Shown: positions 50,150-62,077 of the stretch, one piece after another
Position numbering within the stretch: position 1 is the stretch's first letter
Layout: every line of letters starts with the position of its first letter
Source: Numenius arquata
Lineage: Eukaryota > Chordata > Aves > Charadriiformes > Scolopacidae
Assembly: GCF_964106895.1 (NCBI RefSeq)
Contig: NC_133616.1
Coordinates: forward strand, 15,015,013 to 15,079,012
Reading direction: 5' to 3'
DNA length: 64,000 nucleotides
Notes under the pieces: generated by a model
What the model saw: the letters and a program-made list of their open reading frames with translations, nothing else
The model's database searches: none
What the model was told of the DNA's origin: nothing
Program-made: the position numbers and the translations under genes

Positions 50150-51695
50150 TGGCAGAACAACTTCTGACTTCTGGAGCTGGCAGAAGTCATTGCTCGGAGC
50201 TGGCAGAACTCATTGTTGAGCCACTCTCCATCATCTTTGAAAGGTCCTGGAGAACAGGCAAGGTGCCTGAGGACTGGAGGAAAGCCAATGTCACCCCAGT
50301 GTTCAAAAAGGGCAAGAAGGAGGACCCGGGAAACTACAGGCTGGTCAGCCTCACCTCCATCCCTGGAAAGACAATGGAACGACTCGTTCTGGGCGTCATG
50401 TCAAAGCATATGGAGGAAAAGAAAGATATCAGAGGTAGTCAACACAGATTCACCAAGGGGAACCCATGTCTGATTAACCTGATAGCCTTCTATGATGGCA
50501 TGACAAGATGGATAGATGAGGGTAGGGCGGTGGATGTTGTCTGCCTTGACTTCAGCAAGGCTTTTGACACAATCTCCCACAGCATCCTCATAGGTAAGCT
50601 TAGGAAGTGTGGATTAGAGGAATGGACAGTGAGGTGGATTGAAAACTGGCTGACAGACAGAGCTCAGAGAGTCGTGATTAGGGGCACAGAATCTATTTGG
50701 AGTTGTGTAACAAGTGGTGTTCCCCAGGGGTCAGTATTGGGTCCAGTCCTCTTCAATATATTCATCAATGACCTGGATGAGGGGATTGAGTGTACCCTCA
50801 GCAAGTTTGCTGACCATACAAAACTGGGAGGGGTCATTGACACACCGGAAGGCTGTGCAAACCTTACAGTAAGACCTGGACAGGCTAGAGAATTGGGCAG
50901 AGAGGAACCTGATGTACTTCAATAAAGGCAAGTGTAGAGTGCTGCACCTGGGGAGAAATAACCCCATGCATCAGTACAGGTTGGGGGCTGACCTGCTGGA
51001 GAGCACCTCTGAGGAGAAAGACCTAGGAGTCCTGGTGGACAATAGGATGACCATGAGCTGACAATGTGCCCTTATGGCCAAGAAGGCCAATGGCATCCTG
51101 GGGTCCATCAAGAAGGGTGTGAACAGCAGATCAAGGGAGTTTATCCTGCCCCTCTACTCTGCCCTGGTGAGGCCCCATCTGGAGCACTGTGTCCAGTTCT
51201 GGGCTCCCCAGTTCAAGAAGGACAGGGAACTGCTGCAGAGGCTACAGCAGAGGGCTACAAAGGTGATTATGGGCCTGGAGCATCTCCCTTATGAGGAGAG
51301 GCTGAGGGACTTAGGTCTTTTTAGTCTAGAGAAGAGAAGGCTGAGGGGGGATCTGATCAATGCTATAAATACTTAAAGGGTGGGTGTCAAGAGGACGGGG
51401 CCAGTCTTTTTTCAGTGGTGCCCAGGGATAGGACAAGAGGAAATGGGCACAAACTTGAATATAAGAAGTTCCACCTAAACATGAGGAGGAATTTCTTTAC
51501 TTTGAGGGTGGCAGAACACTGGAACAGGCTGCCCAGGGGGGTGGTGGAGTCTCTGTCTCTGGAGACATTCAAAACCCACCTGGAGAAGTTCCTGTGTAAC
51601 CTGCTCTAGGTGGACCTGCTTTGGCAGGGGGGTTGGACTAGATGATCTCCAGAGGTCTCTTCCAACCCCATATCATTCTGTGATTCTGTGTCTAT
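50150..51695 (+). mobile_element. CR1 LINE with RT region, plus strand, in C9 intron 6
   Basis: Antisense to C9. ORF2 pieces: 50149-50925 (SIIFERSWRTGKVPEDW, NVTPVFKKGKKEDPGNY, VVCLDFSKAFDTISH, SGVPQGSVLGPVLFNIF), then 51074-51376 (KKANGILGSIKKGVNSRS, ALVRPHLEHCVQFWAP) and 51415-51609. The catalytic motif is FADH rather than FADD (His codon at 50815-50817), a frameshift lies near 50865 and a TGA near 51059, so the copy is dead. The 3' end keeps GGACTAGATGATCTCCAGAGG, TTCCAACCCC and the tail CATTCTGTGATTCTGTG. At its left edge GAGCTGGCAGAASTCATTG occurs twice with a 23-base spacing (50174 and 50197). Confidence 0.95.
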
Positions 51696-51699
51696 CCCA

Positions 51700-52823
51700 A
51701 GAAAACTCATACCAATACATAATCAGTACTGTATGTCGGCTTTGCTTTGTAGGGCAGACTTTTCAGCATTATGTTAGTTAATCAGTTATAAAATTTACCT
51801 TAATTTTCCTTTTTATCCATTTGATCTCCAGAGTTCTGAGTGGGCCCTAGACAGCAAGGCTGACAAGAAACTTGAAAGATTGAAATAGTTGAGGCAGATC
51901 TATTCTTCCTTGCATGTGGTGCATTTCAGCATTAAGGAGTTGATGTACCTTGTGATGGCATGTTGCGATCCCAGACTTTGGTATATATGGAGGGAAAAGC
52001 CATATGACCTGGTCAGTTAATTCTACTAGAACCCAGCTGCTGCATTAGGCCATAGTGAATAGCATGTCTAGTATCACTTTTTTGGTCTCTCTCTCTTTGA
52101 CCTCACCAGATGCCAGGGCTACTTTACTAGTAAATAAAATGTCTCTGTCCTCTGTCTCAATGGGCAAGTAGAGTGGTATGGCTTGTGTGCAATCCCCAAA
52201 TAGGCTTGCTTTCTCCAGACTGCCTCCTAAGAACATTGCCTTCAAACATGCTGCGGGGGAATACAGGATGGACATTGCTTATGAGAGGACGAGAGCTGGC
52301 ACAGACCAAAATCATGGCAGTACGCTAGTAAAACTAGGGATTATCGTGGGCCAGTGCTAACATTCATGCCTCTTAGCCCAGGCTAGTTTATTAGTACAGA
52401 CATACCTGAATGGCTGAGATCTGACCTTTCAGTTATTCTACATGTCTATTTTGCATTTACCTAGTGTAGGTGTACTCAGTGGCAATTTTTTATCCCAAGC
52501 CTTGACTTAATTTGTCCACATTGCATGAGATCAGATGAGATCAGAGATCTTTGGCCCTTTCTAACATCAAGCTCCTGTTGAAGATGAGGGTGGTAGCCAG
52601 TCAAGGGTAAACAGTGGGAAAATGAAGCTACATTTGTTTACCCATTGGCCACATCTGAAATCTTACCCCTAGTATTGCCAGTATTTCATTTTTGTGAATA
52701 AATGGCAGAAAAGTAGCAGGCAACTAGAATACTTAGAAGGATTAATATTTCATTATTCTAACACTGTAAATGTAACTGTTTGTAAAATAGTTACATTAAA
52801 ACCTTCAGCTTGATTAAACTTAC
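51700..52823 (-). other. C9 intron 6, left of exon 6
   Basis: No exon or repeat was recognised. Short frames on both strands lack homology. It ends at the exon 6 donor GTAAGT. Confidence 0.65.
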
Positions 52824-53042
52824 CCTTTCTGTGGAGCTCTTGAGGATAGAACTTAAACTTGAATTCTTGCTGTAACGATACTTGAAATTTCCTTCTAAAC
52901 CATTTTTCTTATTTCCTTCAGTAGGTGTATATTTCAGAGACAGGTCAACATTAAAGTGTTTCTGTTCTTCTGCATAAAACTCTCTTAACATTTTTACACG
53001 ATCATGGTAGAACAGCGATGTGAAGGTTTTGTCTGCTTTTGT
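52824..53042 (-). CDS. C9: C9 exon 6: MACPF first helical cluster
   Basis: Reads TKADKTFTSLFYHDRVKM, EEQKHFNVDLSLKYTPTEG, then NFKYRYSKNSSL. It corresponds to the first transmembrane-hairpin region of the mammalian MACPF domain. Compared with human C9 as I recall it, about a dozen residues are absent between TPTE and the YSKN block, including the adjacent Cys-Cys pair. Acceptor TTTCCTAAG, donor GTAAGT, 219 bases, phase 0 on both sides. Confidence 0.92.
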
Positions 53043-53322
53043 CTTAGGAAAGATAATGAAAAGGTTGTATGAGAAAACAAAATAGGCAGTAATAGGGAAA
53101 TGTATGTAACACTTTGAAGTTTTATGTTTTACCTAACTTATCAGTACGTTTTCTTACAGCTCTTTTTACTTTTAAAAGAAAACAAATGGAAAAATCACTG
53201 CCTCCCCAAACCACCTTATTTGGATCAGCTCAGTGGTTCAAAAGTGAACAGAAAACTGCAGTGACAATATTTCAGTGACTGTTAAATCTCAGCACGTAAC
53301 ATTGTCAAAGTAATTGGTGTGT

Positions 53323-53580
53323 GAAACATAGGAGGTTCCACTCAAATATGAGGAGAAACTTCTTTACAGTGAGGGTGACAGAGCACTGGAACAGGCTGCC
53401 CAGGGAGGTTGTGGAGTCCCCTTCTTTGGAGATTTTCAAGACCCGCCTGGATGCAGTCCTGAGTAATGTGCTCTGACATGCTCTGGGCAATCCTGCTTCG
53501 GCAGGGGAGTTGGACTAGATGATCTTTACGGTCCCTTCCAACTCTAAAAATTCAGTGAAATTCAGTGAAATTCAGTGTCA
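53323..53580 (+). mobile_element. CR1 LINE 3' end with altered tail, plus strand
   Basis: Reads AGGTTCCACTCAAATATGAGG, CTTCTTTACAGTGAGGGTG, CACTGGAACAGGCTGCCCAGG, GACCCGCCTGGATGCAGTCCT, GGACTAGATGATCTTTACGG and CCCTTCCAACTCT. Instead of the usual ATTCTATG octamers it ends in three exact 10-base units AAATTCAGTG (53548-53577). It lies in C9 intron 5, antisense to the gene. Confidence 0.92.
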
Positions 53581-54500
53581 ACAGTTCCTTTGTCTGTAAG
53601 GAACAGTAGTGTCCAGCTCCGTCATAGAATGCAGACAAGATTTGCTAATAGGTCCTGACATCTGAAATGAATCAGAATTATGATTTTGCTTTCTTTCCTT
53701 ATAGCAGACAATAGCTAATTCTGAATACCTATTTGAGTGTTGCTTATTTTTGTATACTTCAGCAGAGTATAGAGTTTTAGTAACTGAAAATGGTTATGCA
53801 TCAAAATAAAATATGAGCAATTATTTCTGGGTCAGATTTACTCATTTTGGGCAGGATCTGGTTTAAATTGGAATTGTTATATGAAGTCCCTACTTACAGT
53901 GACAGGCAAAGCATTTGGTAAGCAAAATACTGCTTTGATTTCTGAAATACATCTGACATTGATGTTTCTAAGATCATCAACAATTTTGGTCTTCAAGCCT
54001 CACTGGAAGTCATAATCTGACTTTCAAAAGCCTATTAGATTTCTTTTTGGTGGGAAGAGAAAGTCATCACTCATTACAAAACCCAAGCAGGTCCAGGGGT
54101 TTAATATCATAATATTATTCCTGCCTTTTTATCAGTGTCTTTTGTGCATCCTTGAAAAAATAACTTGATTGCTGCTTTACCCAATAGAAGTTAAGTATCA
54201 TACTCCTTTCTGGACATCTCCTGTTCATCTCATCTGCTTGTGCTGTAAACATTCCAGAAATGTTTCATTTACTTGGCACAGGTGCAGCAATAAAGACGTG
54301 GGAATTTATCTGGCACAACTGAGCTTAACTGCTGAAGGAAATGATAACATAATGTGTTTCTGTCTGGACTTTATCAAAAGCTTGGTCCTAAAAAGCTGCT
54401 GCTGCCTGACTCAAGAGATATACTGAGCCTTCCAAGAGCATGTCAGGATTCAGCATCCAGTTAAACAAATCCTAATTTGCACAGAAGGACTTAGACTTAC
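53581..54500 (-). other. C9 intron 5, remainder
   Basis: No recognisable element or exon. The plus-strand frame at 54169-54426 has no homology and no splice context. Confidence 0.65.
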
Positions 54501-54639
54501 GTCGTAATTGAGAACGACCACATTCCACGGCTTGCGGTAGTATGTCCGTGTGTTTCCATCACGCACCCTTTCACAAAGACCATTGAAAAAGTCATTGTTG
54601 AATAGGCTGGCCATTGGCTGCATTCCTAAAACATTGATT
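54501..54639 (-). CDS. C9: C9 exon 5: start of MACPF domain
   Basis: Reads INVLGMQPMASLFNNDFFN, GLCERVRDGNTRTYYRKP, WNVVVLNYD. It is nearly collinear with mammalian C9, where the same block opens the MACPF domain. Acceptor TTCTCTTGTAG, donor GTAAGT at 54500-54495, 139 bases. One base completes the Gly codon split with exon 4, and the exon exits in phase 0. Confidence 0.94.
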
Positions 54640-56314
54640 CTACAAGAGAAATACAAGAGAGGTTATGCTTCAAAAAAGGAGCTGTCAGCACCCATAGCCT
54701 GTAGACAATGGTGTTATGACTGGAAAAGTCAGAACCTGTAAGAGATAAGACTGTATCTGTGGAACTGCATCTTGTTTCATCCACAGCAGCTTGCCTCATC
54801 TCTTGTGGTTCTCTCATCTGTGTAATGGAGGTAATGATAAATATTTTGTAAAGTACTTTAAAGGCCATGTACAAGAAATAACCAAATAAAAGACAGATAT
54901 TAAATATCAAACATAGTGAGAACCTTAGGAATGAAAGGAAGTAAAAGACATTTCTTCTTGACCAAAGTATTTGTAAGGAAGCATTCCTTATAAGTCTAAA
55001 TGGACATCTCAATAACCATTTTTAACCTGGTTTTTTTCATAACGTATATTAGTTTGTTTGCTGGTAGGAACTTTGGTATCAAGTGTATACAACTTCCATC
55101 AAATCTGTAGAAGGAATATACAGCTACTCCTAGCATTGTCTCTTCTTGCAGGGTGTGACCTTGTGGAGTAATAGCATTCCCTGGAGCTGCGAGGAGGAAA
55201 TCTGAACCATTACAAACCCAGAGAAGAGGGCATATTGGCTGTATAGCTCTATGCATCTACCTACTGATGTACAAGAGAGACCTCCAAAAATAGCTGCTCC
55301 TTGGAGGGCTCTATATAATTTTTTTGCCTTTCTATGTCTGTTTCATAGATCTAAATCTTTTCAGTATTTCCAATATTTACGTCTGATACATGTCCATATA
55401 CCTGTCCAAGTATAGAAAGTGGTTATCAATTCATCAAAGTTGCCAGTGCCACTGCTGCACACCTATACAACATTTTGTCATGGAAGGTTTTAGCATTGGA
55501 TTATAATAGAAATAATAAGCTGTTTCTAAAAATGCCTAGCTTACTTTGCCATGCTACAGGGGCAACATTTTTGCTCTTGTGCGGTTAACACTAGCATCAA
55601 AATTAAATGGCAGGATGTATCCTTTTCATTTAAACACAAGGTGGTGCTGTAGTATACTTTTATTTTCATTTCTTCTAGTTTGGATAGCTGCCTTCTAACT
55701 AGATTTGTAGATAAACAGTATGTCACACTTTCTTTTTTGTTTGAAATTAAAGAAATCCAGCAGGGTCAGAGAACAGAGAGATTAATTTTTGATGTAGATT
55801 AATGAGGAAAACTCCTGTAAACAATGAAGATCTTGGAAGTGGAGAATGCAATACTGGAAAAAAGCCACAGGCAAGAGTGTTGTTGCAGTCAGGCATCCCA
55901 TTGTATAAATAACCAAGATACATTTTCTCCATTTTAGACATGCATGTTAGTAAAGTAATTGGGAATGACTGATTCGTTATGAAATATCACTTGAAACACA
56001 TCTATATAAGTTTTACATTTAAATAATAAGTATCGCAAGTATATTCATGTAACTTCTGTATATGATTCTATGCATTAACATAATGATAGATTTACACTGT
56101 CTGTATGAATATTTTATGTTCCCCAAGTACACAAAATAGAACAGTAGTTAGGTGTTCCTTCCATAAAGCTATGTAGCATTTCTAAATACATATGCAAGCA
56201 TGATTCAGGTTCCACTTTTGGGAATGTTAGTGTGCCCCAGTATTTTCAGCTGGCTTTGGATACAGTCCCACACTCTTCACAAGGGCTAATACTACTTTTT
56301 GTTTCATTACATAC
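54640..56314 (-). other. C9 intron 4
   Basis: No exon was recognised. The minus-strand frame at 54626-55012 overlaps exon 5 in a different frame and is a shadow. Otherwise only AT-rich sequence is seen. Confidence 0.65.
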
Positions 56315-56462
56315 CCTTGCCCTGCGGTCCTGCCAACTTCAGACACATCAATATCATGGTTACGGCATGGTGATCGTGGGTCGGATTCACAGTTATCTTC
56401 ATCAGAAAAGTCTCCACAGTCATTATCTACATTACACACAAGTCGTTGCTTTATACATCGAC
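56315..56462 (-). CDS. C9: C9 exon 4: LDL-receptor class A domain
   Basis: Reads RCIKQRLVCNVDNDCGDFSD, EDNC, then RSPCRNHDIDVSEVGRTAGQ. DNDCGDFSDE is the acidic calcium-binding turn of an LDLRA module, whose first cysteines are in exon 3. Acceptor TTTGATTAG (a short pyrimidine tract), donor GTATGT, 148 bases, entry phase 1 and exit phase 2. Confidence 0.95.
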
Positions 56463-56564
56463 CTAATCAAAGAATAGAACATTTAATGAATGCATTATTT
56501 TTTTTCCAAAATGGGGTCTAAGTAACACCCCCAGCTACTCTTGATTAAGGGCAAGAAAGAGATG

Positions 56565-56810
56565 CACAGGCAGTGGAAGCAGGGACAGGTATCCTGGGAA
56601 GAGTACAGGGGCACTGCCTGGTTGTGTAGGGATGAGGTCAGGAAGGCCAAGGCACAGCTGGAACTGAACTTGGCAAGGGATGCAAAGAATAACTAGAAGG
56701 GCTTCTACAGGTATGTTAGCCAGAAAAGGAAGGTGGAAGAAAGTGTACATTCCCGTGGTGAGCAAGACCAGCAAACTGGTAACAGTGGAGGAGGAGCAGT
56801 CCTTTTTTTC
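56565..56810 (+). mobile_element. CR1 LINE internal fragment (upstream ORF2), plus strand
   Basis: Plus-strand translation keeps a block upstream of the RT core: KQGQVSWEEYRGTAWLCRD, then EVRKAKAQLELNLARDAKN, a stop, and KGFYRYVSQKRKVEESV. In CR1 this segment joins the endonuclease and RT regions. No 3' part or tail accompanies it, so it is a remnant of a longer copy. It lies in C9 intron 3, antisense. Confidence 0.8.
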
Positions 56811-57985
56811 TCTTAGCTTTTTTCTTAACTTTCTATTATTGTCATGAGGAATTTGACTCCTACACCTTGCCTCCTTCAAATGAAAAATATCCCATACTAC
56901 TATATTTAATTATGAGTTTACTAGGATGGCTAAGAAAAGTGACAGGACAATTGCTGCCATTTGCAGTAAGTTGTTACTTCTTGTGATTATTCCTATATCA
57001 ATCTTGATTACTAGTGCTTTTTAAAAAAATTGTATTAAGAGAACACAGGAAAATAGTAATTAAATATCAACAAAGATTTTTTTCTGAATTGTTTAAATTT
57101 TTGCTCTTTGGACTACATTATTTAACACTGTCATGTCCAAAATTATAGTAAGTTTACCCTAGCATAATAAACCAACACCTGTTGATATCAACTGTCTCAC
57201 CTATAAGTGCCACACAATGGCTATGAACTAGTAGTTAAACACACAGTTTCTCATTCTTTGTCCACTTGCACCTCAGAGTATTTGAGGTAAAGACAATACT
57301 GACAATGGCTTGGGACTCAAAATTAGCTTACAGTCTTTTCTGTTTTGAACAGTTTTATTACCATTGCATTTTCTTATTTTATTTTAATTTATGATGAGTC
57401 TTGGACATTACATTGATTAATATGCTGTGCATGTATCGCTTCAAAGTTTACATCTTACTTTGGATCTAGAGGCATTCTGGTCTCCAGCTAGCATCTGTCA
57501 TACTACTTCGGTCAGTAAACCTCCCTATCCATTTTGTTAAAGTTCCTTCCGTGTTAGTTTTTCCCAGTGATTCTTCATAAAATAGTGATTCTGTAGCAGG
57601 TGAAGCAGTTATGCCAGAAGAAAGGACACTCATAGTATGGTCAGCTTTTAACTACAGAGTAGAAATGATAGGAGAAGCTTTTAAACTAGATGCAATTATA
57701 ATGGGAGATGAGAGGCATATACCTTTTCTCAAGCATTGTTCATGCTCTGGTTTTGGCATTGTGTCTTTACAAACCACCTGCCTACATACTGGAGACTCTC
57801 TTTAAATCCTAGAAATAAGGCACTGCTTCAGGAAGTCATCCCCAACTAGAAAAGCACTGAAGCATATATCTCTGTGTATGTATTTTTTCCTCAAAGGAAA
57901 TGGATTTAACTTCGTCACAGAACAAAGTAAAATGTTTTTTCCTGAGTTATTACATAACTCGCTATGACACAAAACCAAAACCTAC
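56811..57985 (-). other. C9 intron 3, remainder
   Basis: AT-rich with no exon recognised. It ends at the exon 3 donor GTAGGT. Confidence 0.65.
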
Positions 57986-58133
57986 CAGAACTGCATTGAA
58001 AATCAGTACCACAGTCTGGTTCTGGTTCTTCAGGACAGACTTGGGTGGTTTTACAGCTTTGTGTATCTCCTAAGTTCTCCAGGCATGGTGTTCCACCAAA
58101 CTGTCCGAATCTTTCAATACGTCTCGAGCGAAA
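57986..58133 (-). CDS. C9: C9 exon 3: TSP1 second half and LDLRA start
   Basis: Reads FRSRRIERFGQFGGTPCLEN, LGDTQSCKTTQVCPEE, then DCGTDFQCSSG. The first part closes the N-terminal TSP1 repeat. DCGTDFQC opens the LDLRA module. Acceptor TTATCTTTCAAG, donor GTAGGT, 148 bases, entry phase 0 and exit phase 1. It is the same split as expected from mammalian C9. Confidence 0.94.
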
Positions 58134-58818
58134 CTTGAAAGATAAATAACACTATTAACATCACTTAGAGAGAAAACAGAACTACCAGATCTGAAGGATT
58201 TCCAGCTGAACTTAGAACTTTTCAAAATGAATCATCTTTAGTGAAATTTTTGGTTGAAAATCCATAGGCACAGCTCATGGTGTAAAAAAAAAAGTGTATA
58301 GGAACATCAAATTAATAATAATGTCTTAGCAAGTATGTAGAAATGTTTATTTTTCATTATTTAATTTATTTCACTATTTTCATTATTTTCAGTCCAGGGA
58401 GGAAATGTGTCATATATATTTTCTATGCTTTCAAGTCTTTCATTTTGTTGAAGTTTCATAAGAAGGATTCCCCTAAGACAATAAAAACCTGCTTTTGACA
58501 AAAAATTGATTTTCTTTTAAAATGAGAAAATGTATTGAAATGTATGTTCTTAAAAGAAACATCCACTTGGCCCAAACATAATTTCTATCAACAAAACATT
58601 TTGAATGAGAACGCTTGATCAGTTTTGTCCATCTGGATGTAGTCTTTCCTTACTCTTATGACTTCAGATTTGAAATGATTATGGGTTTCATCAAAACATG
58701 AACATACAATACTAAGAGTTGCAATCTGATATTTTCCCATAACCAACAGGCAGACAGGCAGACAGGTAACATTCCTTTGGTTGTGGCTTTGGAACAAAGA
58801 CTTCCCGCTATTGCTTAC

Positions 58819-58936
58819 CCTTTGAGAGGTGCATGGGTCACAGGTCCCCCACGCGCTCCAGCTGCTCAGCTCACAATCTATCGGAGATGGAGCATTCAGT
58901 TCTCTTGTTCCCCTGTGGAAAGCTTTTTCTGAAGAG
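58819..58936 (-). CDS. C9: C9 exon 2: mature N-terminus and TSP1 start
   Basis: After the acceptor TTTTGTTTGACAG the frame reads SSEKAFHRGTRELNAPSP, IDCELSSWSAWGTCDPC, TSQR. WSAW is the tryptophan motif of TSP1 repeats that is often C-mannosylated. The spacing from the start of the exon to the first Cys is similar to that in mature human C9. Donor GTAAGC at 58818-58813, 118 bases. One base completes a codon split with exon 1. An alternative without an upstream intron would start at the ATG at 58986, giving MILVYCLGLYWNLLF as signal-like sequence; I think this less likely because a good acceptor interrupts it. Confidence 0.9.
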
Positions 58937-61900
58937 CTGTCAAACAAAAGATTCCAGTACAGTCCTAGACAGTACACTAAAATCATACATGAGTTTGTAT
59001 TTAAACCATAGGCCAATATTTTAGAAGCATCTTCAAGCTGTTTTCTTCTTCATTTTCACAGCAGTACTTAGTACTTAGATGTATAAACAGCTGCCTAATC
59101 CAAAATTCTTAGGCAGTTTAAAATTACATTAGAAAAAACTTGAAGACTTAATAAACCAGCTCTTTTTCCCCTTTTCAGATCTTTGTATGTACTCATGCTC
59201 TTCTGGTGGGTTGTGTTATTGAAGAGACTCAAATAATACACAGAAAACATCTGCAGTTTCCCTATTCAGACAACGGCTGTGCTCGCCGTACTTAAAGCTG
59301 AAGACAGAGGCCCAGCAGCACATCTCAAATAGATGAGGCACTTCAGTATGTCTGTGATTTTTGAGCTTATTAGCTTTAATAGTATTGCCCTTAAGCCCAG
59401 ATAAAAGTTTAAATGCTTTCCTGAGCTGACAGAAGGCTTACAAATAAAGGTATTATTTGCTAATAAGCTAACTTACATAGTTTGAAAAAACAGAGAAGTG
59501 TTTAGCTATCTAAGTATTCTTCATCTTGCTAAGTTGAATACTTTGCCAGTTAGGCCTGTATTTTCTAGAATGACTCTTCATTTTGGTGTGCAGTTTTAAA
59601 CACCATGGAACTCCAGGTTCTCAGTAAGTGAAAGGCCATCACTTTATAGATACTGAATTTCTTTAAAGCACCCACAGTTAGACATTGAAAACTGATATAC
59701 TGTACAATTAGTTAAAACCAAGTTAAACCAAGTTATACTGTACCTAGTTAAAACCAAGGCCAATAGTTTACTGGTGGCCTTATCTTTGCAGGTGACAGTG
59801 CTGGAAAGCAGAGGAACGGAGGAGCACTGAAGTCTCACTCGCCTGGTTTGCTCTCTGTAATTTATTCTGATTTGGCCTCACATGCTGAGTATTTATCCAC
59901 TGAAAAGCAATTCTCTCTCTGCACCTCTCCAGGTTAATGCTATTGCCTCTGCTCTGCAGTGAGACCTTCTTTGCTGAGCCCAGCTGGCTGGCAGATCTGC
60001 AGCTCCTGCAGCGTGATGTATGGGCTTTTGTTGCAGGCAGGGCCTTGGCCTCCACTCTTTGACCCTCTTCCCTCGTACAAATACATCAGGAGTCCAAACA
60101 AACATAACCTGATCCACAAGATTGAGAAATCTGCAGTTTGGACAAGGAAGATATACCAGTTAGTTCACCTTTCTGGTGCCATTTATTGTATGTTCAGGTT
60201 ACATATGTAGTAAGTTATTGAGACACTAAATCAACTTATGTCTCTTTCCAGCTATTGAATCTTAAAACAGCTCAGGGATCACAGGGTTGTTGTGCAACCT
60301 TTTATGCACTCAGCTGTCCCTGTCTGATGCCTCAAACTTTCCGCTGTCACACACACCAGCAGTAACCATGCACCACAGCTGCTGCTGGAAGTATCTGTGT
60401 CACGCACTCCCACTGTCTCGCCCACTGCTCCTAAACAGCTCCCTTCCCAGAAGACTCCCGACCTCAAGCTAGGGCCTGCAGTAAATGGATCCTTGGCTGA
60501 GGATGTTGCTTTTAACAGGTGGGATTCTAAAAAAAAGGAAACAGAAAAAAACCCACATATATGTCCAATAGCTACGGACAGCAGAAATGAGAGAAAGAAT
60601 TAAGAATTCTCTCCATAAAATAGGGACCTCCCAAACTCTTAGCTGGCAGGGAAGCGTGAAGCTTTGCTGGGTGCCTGGCACCAGGAATTGGGCTACCTGA
60701 AAAAGGATGCAGATCCAAGTGCATTTTACACAGATTTCCCTTTTACTAATTCTCTGGCAGATTCTGAGCACTTAAATCAATAACCCATTGGTTGGCAGCT
60801 GAAAGTGCTGGGAACTGGGGAGATGGCATTGAGTACCTGCCTTGTTCTTACGCTTCTCCCTGAGCATCCTTTAATGATCATTATCACGAATAGGGTAATG
60901 GATCAGCTCTTTGCTCTGACACAGAAAGACTGTGATTAGATTCAATGTGGTACTTTTAATCTGAGCCTTGTCTTCTGCTTTCATATGCCCAGCTTTCTTG
61001 CTCCAGTGCTGTTGAGGTTTACAAATCCCAAAACGCTCTGCAATGTGTGTTTACATACATCAGCATGATACTCCAGCAGGGGAACTGATACATATTTTTG
61101 AAATTCCCCCTAAATTTGCACTGCAGTCACACTTACTCTGTGTTATATTAAGATTCACAACTCAAAGAAAGAACGAAAAAGAAAGAAATATACAGCATCT
61201 CTTAGAAACTTCTATAGAAAAGGCTAAGTCCTAGAAGGTAGTTGTACAGAAGATGGAGGCACCATGCAGAAGAAGGCAGCATGCAGGGGAAATGCCATCT
61301 GAATATAAAAACCCCAACACTTTACCATGACAACAATTAAATAATGGAATAGGTTACCTAGGGAAATGGTACAATGTCCCTCACCAGAAATATCCAAGAC
61401 TGTTCGACAGGACCCTTGAAAAACCTAATCTAAGGTGCTGCTTTGAACAGAACATTGTACAAGATCTCCACAGATCCCTTCCAACCTAGACTTTTTAATG
61501 TATGCTACAATTCTATGAAATTTTGGAAAGTTATAATGCATTTGAAGTTTTATGTTGCCCTCCAGCCTCTTCAAAAACAACTGATTTGCCTGTAATTAGC
61601 TCATCTTACAAATACTTCAGCAATATTACAAGTTACTATAACTCCATAATAAGTAGGCAATTCTTTGAAAAATTGCTGTACAGTATTCTATTAAGTATTT
61701 TTCCACAGCTCAGCATGCCAGAAACATCAACGGAGGGAAGAAATGAAAATCTGCTGGTCTGGCAAATGGATGAGAATCAGTTTTTTCCTTCCTGTATCTG
61801 CAAAGATGGCTGCATATATGACCTTTCCCCCTCCTTGCTGATGTAGTACTGTAAACCTCTGAGTAACGATATCTATTTGGACATCTCGGGTTGAAGACTG

Positions 61901-62077
61901 ACAGGTTGTCCTTAAAGATAGTAGGAGTGGGAAACCTCAGACACTAGGCCTTAAATATATTGAGGCACCTAATACCATTCTAAAGGCAGATGCATATCTT
62001 ATTCCTAGCGATTATCAGGTATCTAAGTACTGTAGAAGCTTACATTGAAATGCATCTCTGAAGTTTTAAATTATTAC
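58937..62077 (-). other. C9 intron 1 (or upstream region)
   Basis: No exon was recognised in this interval after a minus-strand scan for ATG plus hydrophobic codons plus a phase-2 donor. It includes small ACCAAGTTA-type repeats at about 59709-59757 and a decayed CR1 tail at about 61320-61520. A minus-strand CATAAAAGG at about 60298-60306 is TATA-like, but no convincing exon follows. Confidence 0.5.
61320..61520 (+). mobile_element. Degenerate CR1 3' end, plus strand
   Basis: GGAATAGGTTACCTAGGGAAATGG, TCACCAGAAATATCCAAGAC, GATCTCCACAGATCCCTTCCAACC and AATTCTATGAAA are diverged versions of the CR1 end (TGGAACAGGTTGCCCAGGGA to TTCTATGA). Confidence 0.75.

Noticed and set aside
58588..59016. 142-codon minus-strand frame read as one protein over C9 exon 2
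   Set aside because: Only 58819-58936 is coding. The left part follows a good donor (GTAAGC), and the right part precedes an acceptor and begins at a non-ATG codon.
60469..60771. 100-codon minus-strand frame with a hydrophobic WVFFCFLFF segment, considered as a C9 signal exon
   Set aside because: No phase-2 donor follows the hydrophobic part, and the Phe run reflects a pyrimidine tract.
61141..61203. Minus-strand ATG with MLYISFFFVLSLSC, considered as a C9 signal exon
   Set aside because: An in-frame TAA precedes the good GTAAGT donor, and the possible donors before it are in the wrong phase.
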